64,000 bases of DNA, taken from the NCBI RefSeq assembly GCF_000317105.1, contig NC_019693.1, positions 4,589,227 through 4,653,226 on the forward strand, given 5' to 3'. Made by a program: the position numbers and the translations under genes. Position 1 is the first letter of the stretch. The number at the start of each line of letters is the position of its first letter. Below the pieces are notes generated by a model that made no database searches, was not told the DNA's origin, and saw only the letters and a program-made list of their open reading frames with translations. Below are positions 35,601 through 46,800 of this stretch, piece after piece. The DNA is from Oscillatoria acuminata PCC 6304. GTDB taxonomy: Bacteria; Cyanobacteriota; Cyanobacteriia; Cyanobacteriales; Laspinemataceae.

Positions 35601-38600
35601 ATCCTGATGGAAAATAGCACTGTGTCAGGGAATGGAAATATTTCCTTAACGGGGACTGGACAGGGTACGGGTGAACGCAATTTCGGCATTGAGGTTGAGA
35701 ATAACAGTACCATCCAATCCACCGGAAGCGGACATATTCTCCTAGAAGGAATCGGCGTGAATGGTGCAGAAGGCATCGGATTTAGTAACAGCGTTGTTAA
35801 TCCGACTCAAACCGGCGAGGGGGATGTGACTTTTCGAGCGAGTAATATTAGTTTTCAAGATGAGAGTCGCATTTCTAGTAACAATAATCTCATTCTAGAA
35901 CCGATCGCCCCGGGTCAGGCGATCGCCATTCATGATGCCAGCGGAGAATACAGCCTCACAATGCCCGAATTGCTAATGTTAAACATTCCGAATGGGACCC
36001 TAACCATTGGTTCGGAAACTGTCGGTGATATTTATGTCGGGTCATTAGGAGAAATGGACCTCAGCGCCGCTAATTATGCACTGACCCTCAAAACAGGAAG
36101 TCAAATTTATCTCACCAATAACATCATCACCACTAATCAAAATATCACCCTCGATGGTCCAGTTAATTTGCTCAATAATATTACCTTACGCACGGGTTCT
36201 GGTAATCTGATTGTGGGCGGGACTATCGATGGAAATTATACCTTGAACCTAGATGCCGGAATCGGTAATATTCTGTTAACTCAACCCGTGGGCAGTCAAA
36301 TTCCCTTAAATACCCTGGCGATTCTCAATGCCAATGATGTCACAACTCAGGCCATTACCGCAGGTCATTTACAGCAGTTAGCAGGGATAGGTCGAACAAC
36401 ATTTAATAATTTAATTACCACAAATGGACCCGATGGCATCATCTTGACCGGCAATAGCTTCATTTTTAACCAAGGGGTGACTACCCGAGGAATGGGTGCG
36501 TTAACTGTTGCTAATGCTCAACCTTTAGAAATTACTACACCCTTTAATTTAGAGGGAGCATTTCAGCAAGTGGGAACCGGACAAGTCACCGTTGCCAGCA
36601 CCATTAATACCCAGAACAACCCACTCACGTTCACGGGTCCGGTCATCCTTACCGAAGGCGCGAGTTTAAACCCTGGAACGGGGGGTTTAGTCTTCGGTTC
36701 CAGTCTGGATGCGGGCAATAATCCCCTCACCTTAACCGCAGGAGAAATCGATTTTAATGGCCCAGTTACCGGAAGCAATACCCTCACCCTGCAACCGGCA
36801 ACCCCAACCGAAAATATTACCCTAGGGAATGCTACAGATGCGGGGGAAAGTTTAGATTTAACCTCAAATGATTTAGCCCAAATTCAAGAGGGGTTTACCT
36901 CGATTACGATTGGACGGACTGACTCGACGGCAGAGATTTCCATTATGAATCCCGTCACTTTTACCGACCCGGTAACCCTTCAAGGGGGTTCGGGAGAGAT
37001 TGTTGTGGATGGGATGATTACCGGGGCGGATAATGCAGCAATTTCCCTGAATGCTGCGACAATTTATCTCAATTCTGATGTGGTAAACCCTCAGAATAAT
37101 ATTGATTTAACCGGGAATCTGATTTTGGAAAATGATGTCACGCTGACAACGGACCAGGAAGAGGGAAATATTACAATTCTGGGCAATATTGATGGCAATT
37201 CTGGACAGAGTTTAAGGTCATCGGGTTTGACCTTGAATGCGGGAACGGGTGCGATTGAAGTCCGGGGAAATATTGGAGAGAGTTTCCCGTTAAATCGGTT
37301 GAATGTGACCACGGAGAAGACTATTTTAGGGGGGAATGTGACCACCGATGGAGGGGATATCACCTTTGACAGCGCGATCGCCCTCGGGTCCGATTCCCAA
37401 ATTACAACCGGCGCGGGTCCCGGTCAGATTCTCTTCCAGGGTCTGCTAGATAGTCAAACCAATGTCCCCCAAAATCTCACCCTCAGCGCCGGAATGGGGG
37501 ATGTCACCTTTAATCGCGCCGTTGGTAGTCAGCAACCCTTGGGAAATCTGATTATCCAGAGTGCCGGAAATATCACGGCGCTGGATACCCTTGCTGCCGC
37601 CAGTTTCCGCTCCTTTAGTACCGGGACTATTAATCTTCAGGGGAACCTTACCACCACTGCTGCACCGGGAGTTCAACTCCAAAGTGAGCAGATACTAACC
37701 GTAGCGGATATCACCACTAATGGACAGCAACTTACCCTAGAAAGTCTGTCTGGCAATGTCCAAAGCGGGAATTTAGATACCGCTTCTGCCACAACGGGAG
37801 GGAATCTCACCGTCACCAGTACCCAAGGGGAAATTATCACCGGCAATCTCACCGCATCCGGTGTTACCCAAGGGGGAAATGTGACGGTGATTGCTGAGGT
37901 TGCTATTACTGCCGGTGCGATCGACTCTAGCGCAACCCTGGGAAATGCCGGGAATGTGTTTCTCGACCCGATTGGAGATATCCAAGTCTCTTGGATTAAC
38001 GCACAAGGGGGAACGAATGGCAGCGGGGGTGACATCTTCATCGAAACCACCGGGGGATTGTTCCGCGCCACCGATTCCTTTGCCAGCGAGTATTCTCCCA
38101 CGGGGTTTGCCAGTATTTCCTCGGCAGGGAGTACCGGGGGTGGGAGTATCACATTAAATCATGCTGGAGGAGATGATATCGACCCGATTGAAGGGTTTGA
38201 AATTGGCAATCCCCTGTTTAACGGCACTCGGGATGTGATTACCACGGGGACATCTACCCTCAATATCGGGGAAATCTTCCCCCGTTCGATTACCCGGGGG
38301 AATATTACAGTTGCAACCGATGATGGCGTCGATCCGATACCCGAACCGGAACCGGAACCGGAACTTGTGCCGGAACCGGAACTTGTGTTAGAACCGGAAC
38401 CTGCACCGGAAGTACCAGAACCTGCACCGGAAGCGCTAGAACCTGCACCGGAAGTACCAGAACCTGCACCGGAAGCGCTAGAACCTGCACCGGAACCTGC
38501 ACCGGAACCTGCACCAGAACCTGCGCCAGAACCTCAAACAGGAACGGCATCCCCAAATCTCATCTCACCAGAGATACCTCCTCTCGGGGAACCGTTATCC

Positions 38601-40367
38601 ACGCCGGAATCCTTACCCCAAGAAGGGAGTGACCCGGAACTGATCTCACCCGGGGAACTTCCGTCCGAACCTACTGGAGGACCGAGGATATCCCCACCAG
38701 AAATCACCTCGTTGCCGCAGGGAAATGATTTGGTAAGACAACCTGAACCCACCCAACCCCCGACCCTGACTCCAACCGGGGTGATTAATCCTGAACCCAC
38801 TCGCACGAGTTCTCCAGCAGGAAATCTACCCCCTTTCCTCTCACCTTTAGAACCGGAACCGACAGTCAGCACCTCGATCGCCTCTGCGATCGCCCCGGAA
38901 ACAGAATCCAGTACGGCGATGGAAACGCAATCCGACTCTCCGGGAAACTCCTCCAATTTGCCGTTAGAAACTGGTCAACAGTCAGAACTGATCGCCGTCG
39001 GTTCCCCGTTGGAACTTGATGTAGATGTGGAAGTGACAACTTTGGAAGAAGCGTTATCTCGGGAGTTTACCGACTATTTTCAAGACTCCACTCCCGTGGA
39101 TATCCAGTCCCTCAATGAAGTGCGACAAACCCTGCGGCAAACTGAGGAAGTGACTGGAATCAAAACTGCTGTGGTGTATATTGTGTTTGGACGAACGGAG
39201 TTGTATGAAAATGCGGCATTGATTTGTCCCAATGGCGATCGCGATGAGGAGTGGCAGCGCCGTCGGACCCGGGAAGAAGAATTAGGATGGCCTTGCGATC
39301 GCCATCCCGATGACCCTGTAGAATTATTAGTGGTTACTGGATCAAATAAACCCCTGCGACTGCAAATCCCCGAGGCGAATCGTGCACGGGTTGAGAAATT
39401 AACCTTGGAAATGCGCGGGGAAATTACCAATTTCAAAATGATCCACACTCAGCGCTATCTCCATTCCTCTCAACAGCTTCATCGCTTGTTAATTGAACCC
39501 ATTGAACCCACCCTGAAACAACGAGGCATCGAAAATCTAGCTTTTATTCCTGACGCGGGAGTGCGATCGCTTCCCTTTGCGGCACTCCATGATGGCGAAA
39601 CCTTTCTGATTGAACGGTACAGTCTGGCCGTGATGCCAAGTTTTAGTCTCACCCAACCTGTCTATGCTAACTTGAAAACCGAGAAAGTTTTGGCAATGGG
39701 AGCTTCTAAATTTTTGACTTTAAAGGCATTGCCTGCGGTTCCCGTTGAGTTAGAGACTATTATTTGTCAGACGCCGCTTGGGTCTGAATCTTGTTGGCCT
39801 GGGGAACGATTTTTAAATGAAGACTTTACCCTGGATATCTTGAAACAGCGGGGAACTCAAGGAGATTTTCGCATCCTTCATCTGGCCACTCATGCTGATT
39901 TTCAACCGGGAGCCCCGGGGGAATCTTATATTAAATTATGGAATTATCGCTTACCCTTTTCCCAAATGAAAGAGTTACAATGGCATAATCCCGAAGTGGA
40001 GTTGTTGGTGTTGAGTTCCTGCCGAACTGCGATTGGAGATGAACAGGTGGAGTTAGGATTTGCCGGGTTAGCATTGCAGTCCGGGGTGAAATCGGCGATC
40101 GCCTCTTTATGGTATGTGAATGATGAGGCGACATTAGGATTAATGACCGAATTGTACCAAGAGTTGCGATCGGCCCCCATTCGTTCTGAAGGATTGCGCC
40201 TTGCACAACTGGAAATGCTGCAAGGAAACGTCCGCTTGGAAGCGGGACAACTCATCGGTTCTAATGGGACAGTCGCCCTGCCAAAGGAACTCGCCGATCT
40301 CACCATAACGGACTTTTCCCATCCTTACTATTGGGCCGGATTTACGGCGATCGGCAACCCCTGGTAA
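32673..40367 (+). CDS. Giant TPS haemagglutinin-CHAT protease fusion (copy 1)
   Basis: 2564 residues. It has a signal peptide (about 1-26, cleavage near SSLA-QPIT) and a filamentous-haemagglutinin N-terminal secretion domain (about 40-165, with NLFHSFEQF and [10 protein letters not shown]). A long Gly/Asn/Thr-rich beta-helix follows (about 200-1880), then a Glu-Pro-Ala repeat linker (about 1889-1955) and a second Pro-rich stretch. The C-terminal CHAT caspase-like domain (about 2200-2564) has His2407 (LATHADF) and Cys2450 (LSSCRTA) as the expected catalytic pair, and [18 protein letters not shown] upstream. TPS domains direct export through a TpsB barrel; CHAT proteases cleave other proteins. 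The beta-helix would present the protease at the surface or periplasm. No TpsB gene is nearby. It is followed by a paralogue 464 bases downstream. Confidence 0.88.
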   Translation: MNHTIRAIASLLLLSYLTGIAKSSLAQPITPAADGTGTIVTPEAQQFNIEGGQLSKDGANLFHSFEQFGLDAGQVANFLSNPDIQNILGRITGGDASIINGLIQLTGGNSNLYLMNPAGILFGPNAQLNVPADFFATTATGIGFNQGNWFNAVGDNQWSNLVGTPSQFTFSTLQPGAIINQGNLTLEPGQNLTLLGGTLLNSGTLSAPGGNITIASVPGESVVRISQENHLLSLDIRTGISGLEFPTPQSLPELLTGPGATHANQVTVNPDGSVQLSGSRISIETQPGDSLVSGNINASQGQVSIVGNRVAVINADINASGNNGGGTILIGGDQRGQGTIPNALQTFISDDSTIAADATEFGDGGRVIIFAEETAQIYGEISAQGGILGGNGGFIETSGLEFLEVTTVPNARPTCPNPPTCGMGGEWLIDPNNIEIVAGWGNVNISNTNPFTTIGDTAQLGANLIVAALTGGNQSVTIETGNGGTQEGNITVTAPIIYNGTGQNNTLILNAHNNIIVNGSIITVTPELDSLNLVLNADIDNANGGGIAINNAVINTGGGNFTATGRGGLGNRDGIQITNSIINAAGGNIQLTGTGFNGAIGGDFHNGILIYEGSRIETTGNGTIALNGTGGTGSNWNTGLSVENTTLSANADITLTGKGGDGVNSNVGIFGNGVTIRSENGNIRIMGTGGNSTGEYNAGINIQNNSRLESLGGMIILEGLGVNGTDWIGGILIGASTFSANGDIRFTGTGKGNGINNRGVSVITGSNLESTTGAIVIEGTGGDEGYFNTGVAIRDEVSVSAYEDIRLTGLSKGTENVNDGISLMNGSFLLSIMGSILLEGTGANGTVDNYGIYVDNNVSITSNVGDIRMRGVGGNGTGITNIGIIFQAGNQVESTEGNIIIEGTGGTGSEQNYGILLDSSRIISGTGNINLRGVGGDGTTELNAGVSVVNGSSIQSQTGAIAIEGIGGIGTHSNMGILMENSTVSGNGNISLTGTGQGTGERNFGIEVENNSTIQSTGSGHILLEGIGVNGAEGIGFSNSVVNPTQTGEGDVTFRASNISFQDESRISSNNNLILEPIAPGQAIAIHDASGEYSLTMPELLMLNIPNGTLTIGSETVGDIYVGSLGEMDLSAANYALTLKTGSQIYLTNNIITTNQNITLDGPVNLLNNITLRTGSGNLIVGGTIDGNYTLNLDAGIGNILLTQPVGSQIPLNTLAILNANDVTTQAITAGHLQQLAGIGRTTFNNLITTNGPDGIILTGNSFIFNQGVTTRGMGALTVANAQPLEITTPFNLEGAFQQVGTGQVTVASTINTQNNPLTFTGPVILTEGASLNPGTGGLVFGSSLDAGNNPLTLTAGEIDFNGPVTGSNTLTLQPATPTENITLGNATDAGESLDLTSNDLAQIQEGFTSITIGRTDSTAEISIMNPVTFTDPVTLQGGSGEIVVDGMITGADNAAISLNAATIYLNSDVVNPQNNIDLTGNLILENDVTLTTDQEEGNITILGNIDGNSGQSLRSSGLTLNAGTGAIEVRGNIGESFPLNRLNVTTEKTILGGNVTTDGGDITFDSAIALGSDSQITTGAGPGQILFQGLLDSQTNVPQNLTLSAGMGDVTFNRAVGSQQPLGNLIIQSAGNITALDTLAAASFRSFSTGTINLQGNLTTTAAPGVQLQSEQILTVADITTNGQQLTLESLSGNVQSGNLDTASATTGGNLTVTSTQGEIITGNLTASGVTQGGNVTVIAEVAITAGAIDSSATLGNAGNVFLDPIGDIQVSWINAQGGTNGSGGDIFIETTGGLFRATDSFASEYSPTGFASISSAGSTGGGSITLNHAGGDDIDPIEGFEIGNPLFNGTRDVITTGTSTLNIGEIFPRSITRGNITVATDDGVDPIPEPEPEPELVPEPELVLEPEPAPEVPEPAPEALEPAPEVPEPAPEALEPAPEPAPEPAPEPAPEPQTGTASPNLISPEIPPLGEPLSTPESLPQEGSDPELISPGELPSEPTGGPRISPPEITSLPQGNDLVRQPEPTQPPTLTPTGVINPEPTRTSSPAGNLPPFLSPLEPEPTVSTSIASAIAPETESSTAMETQSDSPGNSSNLPLETGQQSELIAVGSPLELDVDVEVTTLEEALSREFTDYFQDSTPVDIQSLNEVRQTLRQTEEVTGIKTAVVYIVFGRTELYENAALICPNGDRDEEWQRRRTREEELGWPCDRHPDDPVELLVVTGSNKPLRLQIPEANRARVEKLTLEMRGEITNFKMIHTQRYLHSSQQLHRLLIEPIEPTLKQRGIENLAFIPDAGVRSLPFAALHDGETFLIERYSLAVMPSFSLTQPVYANLKTEKVLAMGASKFLTLKALPAVPVELETIICQTPLGSESCWPGERFLNEDFTLDILKQRGTQGDFRILHLATHADFQPGAPGESYIKLWNYRLPFSQMKELQWHNPEVELLVLSSCRTAIGDEQVELGFAGLALQSGVKSAIASLWYVNDEATLGLMTELYQELRSAPIRSEGLRLAQLEMLQGNVRLEAGQLIGSNGTVALPKELADLTITDFSHPYYWAGFTAIGNPW
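38338..38535 (+). repeat. Glu-Pro-Ala linker repeats in TPS-CHAT copy 1
   Basis: DNA units such as GAACCTGCACCGGAAGTACC and GAACCTGCACCGGAAGCGCT alternate, encoding [19 protein letters not shown]-type sequence. Repetition at DNA level allows in-frame length change between beta-helix and protease. Confidence 0.85.
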
Positions 40368-40831
40368 ATTCCCGAGGATTTTGATAAATAAATTTTTCTG
40401 AAACTATTGCAAGGATTACTCGGGAGAAGAGGTCTTTCTTAAATCCCATACGTTGCTCTCAAACATCCTAATTTTACAGAATTTTTGTTAAAAATATACC
40501 CGGGAAATACCATAAGTTTTTCCGGGTATTTCTTCTTTAAAATTGCCGTAATAGTTTGAAATTTTCCCTGAATTTGTACTTTTAACTATGGACAGAATCA
40601 GAAAGATATGTTATTGTCTAGTTTTTAATGCTTCCCAATCAGTGGAAGCCCCTAATTTTTGCAAGACATCATGCCATCAGGCAAATGAACCTTGAGGTTT
40701 ATCACATTTCATTGGCCTGATAAAGCCGATGAAAATAGCCGATTAACTCCAGCAGAAAATCGCTTTTCATCAGTAGTCCCAACCCACTTAAGCTATTTGT
40801 TCACCCTTTTCTTAAGATAAGTCCTTTAATT
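40368..40831. other. Spacer between the two TPS-CHAT genes
   Basis: It contains a terminator-like hairpin (40496-40530) and A/T-rich sequence without a gene. The second gene therefore probably has its own promoter. No ribosome binding site stands out before ATG 40832. Confidence 0.45.
40496..40530 (+). terminator. Probable terminator of TPS-CHAT copy 1
   Basis: ATACCCGG (40496-40503) pairs with CCGGGTAT (40522-40529); adjacent A and T runs extend it, and TTTCTTCTTT follows. It is 130 bases after the stop codon. Confidence 0.5.
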
Positions 40832-43800
40832 ATGAATAACCACCAATTCAGGGCGATCGCATCCCTACTCCTCCTCTCCTATCTAACCGGAACTGCCAAC
40901 CCCACCCATGCCCAACCCATCACCCCCGCCGCTGATGGCACGGGCACAACAGTCAATCCCGATGGACCACAATTTAATATTGAAGGCGGACAACTCTCCA
41001 AAGATGGCGCAAATTTATTCCATAGTTTTGAACAATTTGGACTCGACCCCGGACAAGTTGCCAACTTCCTCTCCAACCCCGACATTCAAAACATATTAGG
41101 ACGCATTACCGGCGGAGATGCCTCGATTATTAACGGATTAATTCAACTCACCGGCGGCAATTCCAACCTCTACCTGATGAATCCTGCCGGAATACTATTT
41201 GGACCCAATGCTCAATTAAATGTCCCCGCCGACTTTTTCGCCACCACTGCCACCGGAATTGGATTCAGTCAAGGGAATTGGTTTAATGCCGTCGGCGATA
41301 ATCAATGGTCCAATTTAGTCGGAACCCCCTCGCAATTTGCCTTTTCCAACCTCCAACCTGGTTCCTTAGTTAATCTAGGAAACTTAACCTTAGAACCGGG
41401 TAACAACTTAACCCTATTAGGCGGAACCGTCCTCAACACCGGCACTTTATCCGCCCCGGGAGGCAATATAACCATTGCAGCAGTTCCCGGAGAGAGTCTC
41501 GTCCGAATTTCTCAAGAGAATCACCTATTAAGTTTAGACATCCAAACCGGGATATCGGGACTCTCCATACCCAGTCCCCAATCCTTGCCTGAATTGTTAA
41601 CAGGTTCCGGTGTCAGTCATGCCAATCAAGTCACCATTAACGCCGATGGCAGCATCCAGTTATCCGGTTCAGGACTGAACATTGATACCCAAACCGGAGA
41701 TACTATTGCTTCAGGAAATATTGCCGCAACCGAGGGACAAATTGCTGTCCTAGGCGATCGTGTTGCTGTCATAGATGCCGATATCAACACATCAGGAAAC
41801 AATGGCGGGGGAACAATCCTCATCGGCGGCGACTATCAAGGAAATGGGACAATTCCGAATGCAGTACAAACCTTTATTAGTCCCAATACCACCATTCATG
41901 CCGATGCCATAGAAAGCGGAGATGGGGGACGAGTGATTATTTGGGCCGATGAAACCACCCAATTTTTTGGCAACATCAGCGCTAAAGGCGGTCCAGAATT
42001 TGGAGATGGCGGATTTGTAGAAGTTTCGGGATTAGAATTTCTACAGTATCAGGGTCAAGTGGATACCTTTGCCCCCAATGGCAATCTCGGGACCTTATTA
42101 TTAGATCCAACTGATATAGTAATAGTCCCCGTCGGGACAGGAGACACCAATAATTTAACGGATGTAGATGCTTTTGCCGACCCTAATATAGGGATTGGAG
42201 AAACTAGATTAGACGTAACTGCTATCAATGAGGCGACCGCTAATGTTATTTTACAAGCGACCAATGACATTACCTTTAATGCAGCTATTGACAATCCGAA
42301 TTTAGGAGTGGCGCTAACTGCTGAAGCTGGAAGTGATATTAGAGTCAATGCCGATATTAACCTGAATCGAGGTAATATTACTTTAAATGCAGGAGGTGGA
42401 ATTGCTATTAACAATGCCACGATTAATACTGGGGGTGGGAATTTCATCGCAACGGGTACGGGTAGTGCTAATTTGCGTCGGGGAATTAATCTTAATACGG
42501 GGGTTATAAATGCTGGTGGCGGAAATATTAACCTCATAGGGATGGGATTTGATGATATTGACGCTAGCAATAACTTGGGCATTGGTCTGACTAATAACAG
42601 CAGTGTAGAGACCACCGGAAACGGTATGATTACCCTAGAAGGCACTGGGGGCACCGGCATTGATGGGAACACCGGGATATTGGTGAATAATAGTACAATA
42701 GTTTCAGGAAACGAAGATATCACCCTCACCGGCATTGGCGGCAACGGTACGGGACAACTCAACCGAGGTGTTATTCTTCAAGGTAGCAGCGTGCAATCCA
42801 CAGGAGGGGCGATCGCTATCACCGGCACTGGCGGCACTGGCACGGATTCCAACAACGGGATATTTGTTAATATAAACACAACCCTATCAGAAAACGGAGA
42901 TATCACCTTCAATGGCACGGGCGGCAACGGTACAGGACAACTCAACCGAGGTGTTGTTTTTCAAGGTGCCAGCATCGTGGAATCCACAGGAGGGGCGATC
43001 GCTATCACCGGCACTGGCGGCACTGGCACAAATGAGAACATCGGGATATTTGTTGGTGAGCAGACAAACGTATTAGGAAATGGAAATATCAACCTTACTG
43101 GCACTGGCGGCGACGGTACTGGACAACTCAACTTAGGTGTTTCTCTTCAAAATGGCAGCAGAGTGGAATCCACAGGAGATGTGATCTCTATCACAGGTAT
43201 CGGTGGCACTGGCATGGATAGGAACTATGGGATATTAATTGGTACTGAGACAGAGACTAGCACAACGGTTAAGTCAGGGAACGGAGATATTACCCTCACT
43301 GGCATCGGCGGCGAAGGCACGGGACAAAGGAACTTAGGCATTAATCTTATAGATGGCAGCATTGTGGAATCCACAGGAGGGGCGATCGCCATCACTGGTA
43401 GAGGTGGCACTGGCACGAATGAGAACATCGGGATATTTTTGGGTACGAATACACAGACAAGTACAACGGTTGAGTCAGAAACTGGAGATATCACCCTCAC
43501 CGGCATTGGGGGCGAATCTAGCGGACAAGGCAACGCAGGCGTCAGTCTTCAAAATGGCAGCAGGGTGGAATCCACAGGTGGTACGATTGCCATCACCGGC
43601 ATTGGCGGCACTGGTACGGATTCCAACACCGGCATATTTGTCAATAACACAAGCAGAGTATTAGGGAATGGAGACATCACTCTCACCGGCACAAGCGGCG
43701 AAGGTACAGAAAAAAACAACCGAGGGGTTTCTCTTGAACGTACCAGCATTGTGCAATCCACAGGAGGTGCGATCGCCATTACAGGCACTGGCGGCACTGG

Positions 43801-46800
43801 CACAGATAACAACATAGGGATATTTGTTGAGGACACAACCGTATTAGGAAGCGGAGATATCACCCTCACCGGCACTGGTGGCGACGGTACAGGACAAAAC
43901 AACCGAGGCGTTAATCTTGAAAATGGCAGCATCGTGGAATCCACAGGAGGGGCGATCGCTATTACAGGCACTGGCGGCACTGGCACAAATGGAAATACCG
44001 GGATATTTGTTGGGACTAACCCAGAAAACACAGAGACTAACACAACCATTAAGTCCGGGAATGGAAATATTACTCTCATTGGTACAGGCAATGGGACTGG
44101 AGAAAATAATCAAGGTATTTTTCTGTTAACAACTCTCAATAACACCGAACCTGGTAATGTTATTCCCCTCAGTAACATTGAATCGACCGGAACCGGCACT
44201 ATTACCCTGGAAGGGATGGGCGCAAATGGTGTGGAGGGGATTCGGTTAGAGAATAGCTTTATCAATTATATGGGAACTGGCAGTGGCGATGTCATTCTCC
44301 GCAGTAACGATATCCGCCTCATCGGTGAAACTCGCCTTTTTACAAATGATATGCTCACCTTAGAACCGATCGCCCCTGGTGATGATATTTCTATCAATAA
44401 TACTACCGCCGAGTACAATATCACCACCGAAGAATTGCTGATGCTTGATGTCCCCCGTGGCCTTCTCACCCTGGGTTCGGAAACAATCGGCAATATTTAT
44501 CTCGGGTCTTTAGATGAAAGCATTGACCTCAGTGATGCTACTTATGACCTGACTCTGAAAACAGATCAAGGGATTTATGTCTATGGAGGCATGATTACAA
44601 ATACCCAAAATCTCACCCTAGATGGTGGGGTCAACCTGCTCCATCCGGTTACATTTACCACAGATTCTGGGAATATTACCTTTACGAGGACTATTGATGG
44701 AAACTCTAATCTTACCTTAGATTCGGTAACCGGCAATATCACTATAGAGGGGGCTGTAGGCAGTCAAACCGCATTGGGTAACCTCACGATTCTGAATGCC
44801 AACAATGTCACAACTGAATCCATAACCGCCGCGAGTTTGACCCAGTTTGCGGGTACAGGAAGCACAATTTTTAACGGCGAAATTGTGACAACTGGCGCAA
44901 ATGGGATTAATGTCATAACAAATCAGATAACGTTTAATGCTCCGATTACGACAACGGGAGGCGGTGGCGTAACTCTGGACAATGCAGAAATTTTAGAAAT
45001 TACTGCACCGTTTAATTTAGAGGGTGCTTTCCAGCAAACTGGCATGGGAAGCGTCATCCTAAACAGTGAAATTACAACCAACCATAATAATATCGAGTTT
45101 ACGGCACCTGTCACCCTAACCGGCGAGGCGAGTTTAAATCCCGGAACCGGCAGTTTATTTTTCGGTTCCAATCTGGATGCGGGTAATAATTCCCTCACTT
45201 TAACTGCGGGACAAATTGAATTGAATGGACCCGTTACCGGAACCAATACCCTGACGCTACAACCGGCAACAACAACTCAAAATATGACTCTGGGAGACAA
45301 TAATGTTGATGCAGAGAGCTTACATCTAACCCGCACCGAGTTGGAGTATATCCAAGATGGATTTACCGCCATTACCTTGGGACGCCGTGACTCATCGGGA
45401 ACGATTTCTATTGTCAATCCTCTGACATTTCTCGACCCGGTGGCGATAGAAGCAGGTTCGGGGGTGATTGCGGTGAATGGGACGATTACGGGTTCAGATA
45501 ATGCCGCTCTTGCCTTGAATGCCGCTACAATTGAACTCTATTCTGATATCATCACGGACCATAATGATATAGCATTAACTGGAAATGTAATTCTGGGCAA
45601 TGATATTACTCTCAACACGAATAGTGAAGGGGGTGATATTACAGTGATTGGGAATATTGACAGTAATGCTGACAATCCAACTCTACCCAATTTAACGTTA
45701 AATGCGGGAACGGGTGCAATTAATCTCCGGGGAAATTTGGGGGAAGGGACGCCGTTACAGAGTGTGACGGTGACGAGTGACAGGGGGACGGTTCAAGGAA
45801 ATGTGATAACCGATGGAGGGGATATCACCTTTAATAGTGCGATCGCCCTCGCTGAAGCGCTACAACTCTCTACCGGAGAAGGTGGGGGGAACATCACCTT
45901 TGCCGGAACCGTTGACAGTGAGACAAACCTGGGGCAGAATTTGACCCTGAGTGCTGGAACCGGGACGATTACCTTTAACGGTGCGATCGGCAGTCTGCAA
46001 CCTTTGGGAAATTTGGATATCTTGAATGCCGGGACTATTACTGCATTGGATACCATTGCAGCAGCAAGTTTCCGCGCCTTGAGTAGCGGAACTATTATCC
46101 TGGATGGAAACTTAACCACCACTGCTGCACCGGGAGTTCAAATCCAGTCGGCAAATGAGCTTACTGTTGCTGATATTACCACCAACGGACAAGCGCTGAG
46201 TCTAGAAAGTCAAACGGCAAATGTCAACACGGGGAATTTAGATACCTCTTCTGCCACCACTGGGGGAACAATTACTGTCACCAGTACCCAAGGGGAAATT
46301 ACTACCGGGAATCTCACTGCATCCGGGGTGACTCAGGGGGGAAATATTAGAGTAATTGCTGAAATTGCCATTACTGCTGGAGAGATTGACTCCCGTGCCA
46401 CCATCGGCAATGCCGGGAATGTATTCCTGGACCCGATTGGGGATATTCAAGTCTCCTGGATTAACGCACAAGGGGGAACGGATGGCACAGGCGGTGACGT
46501 TTTTATCGAAACCACTGGGGGATTTTTTCGCGCTGTGGAGTCCTTTGCTAGTGAGTATTCTCCTACGGGATTTGCTAGTATTTCTAGCGCTGGAGGAACA
46601 GGTGGCGGGAGTATCACCCTGAACCACGCCGGAGGGAATGCAGGCCCTCCGATTCAGGAGTTTGAAATTGGGAATCCCGAGTTTAACGGCACTGAGGATG
46701 TGGTGATTACAGGAACATCTATGCTGAATCTTGGGGAAGTCTTTCCAGATTCTTTTACTCGGGGAAATATTACGATTACAACTGATGATGCTACACCGGA

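Noticed and set aside
38305-38556. Val/Gln/Pro-rich minus-strand frame
   Set aside because: Antisense shadow of the Glu-Pro-Ala linker of TPS-CHAT copy 1.
42600-44230. CRISPR-like periodicity of about 185-200 bp
   Set aside because: Repeats and intervening sequence are a continuous reading frame of beta-helix repeats in a 2604-codon gene.
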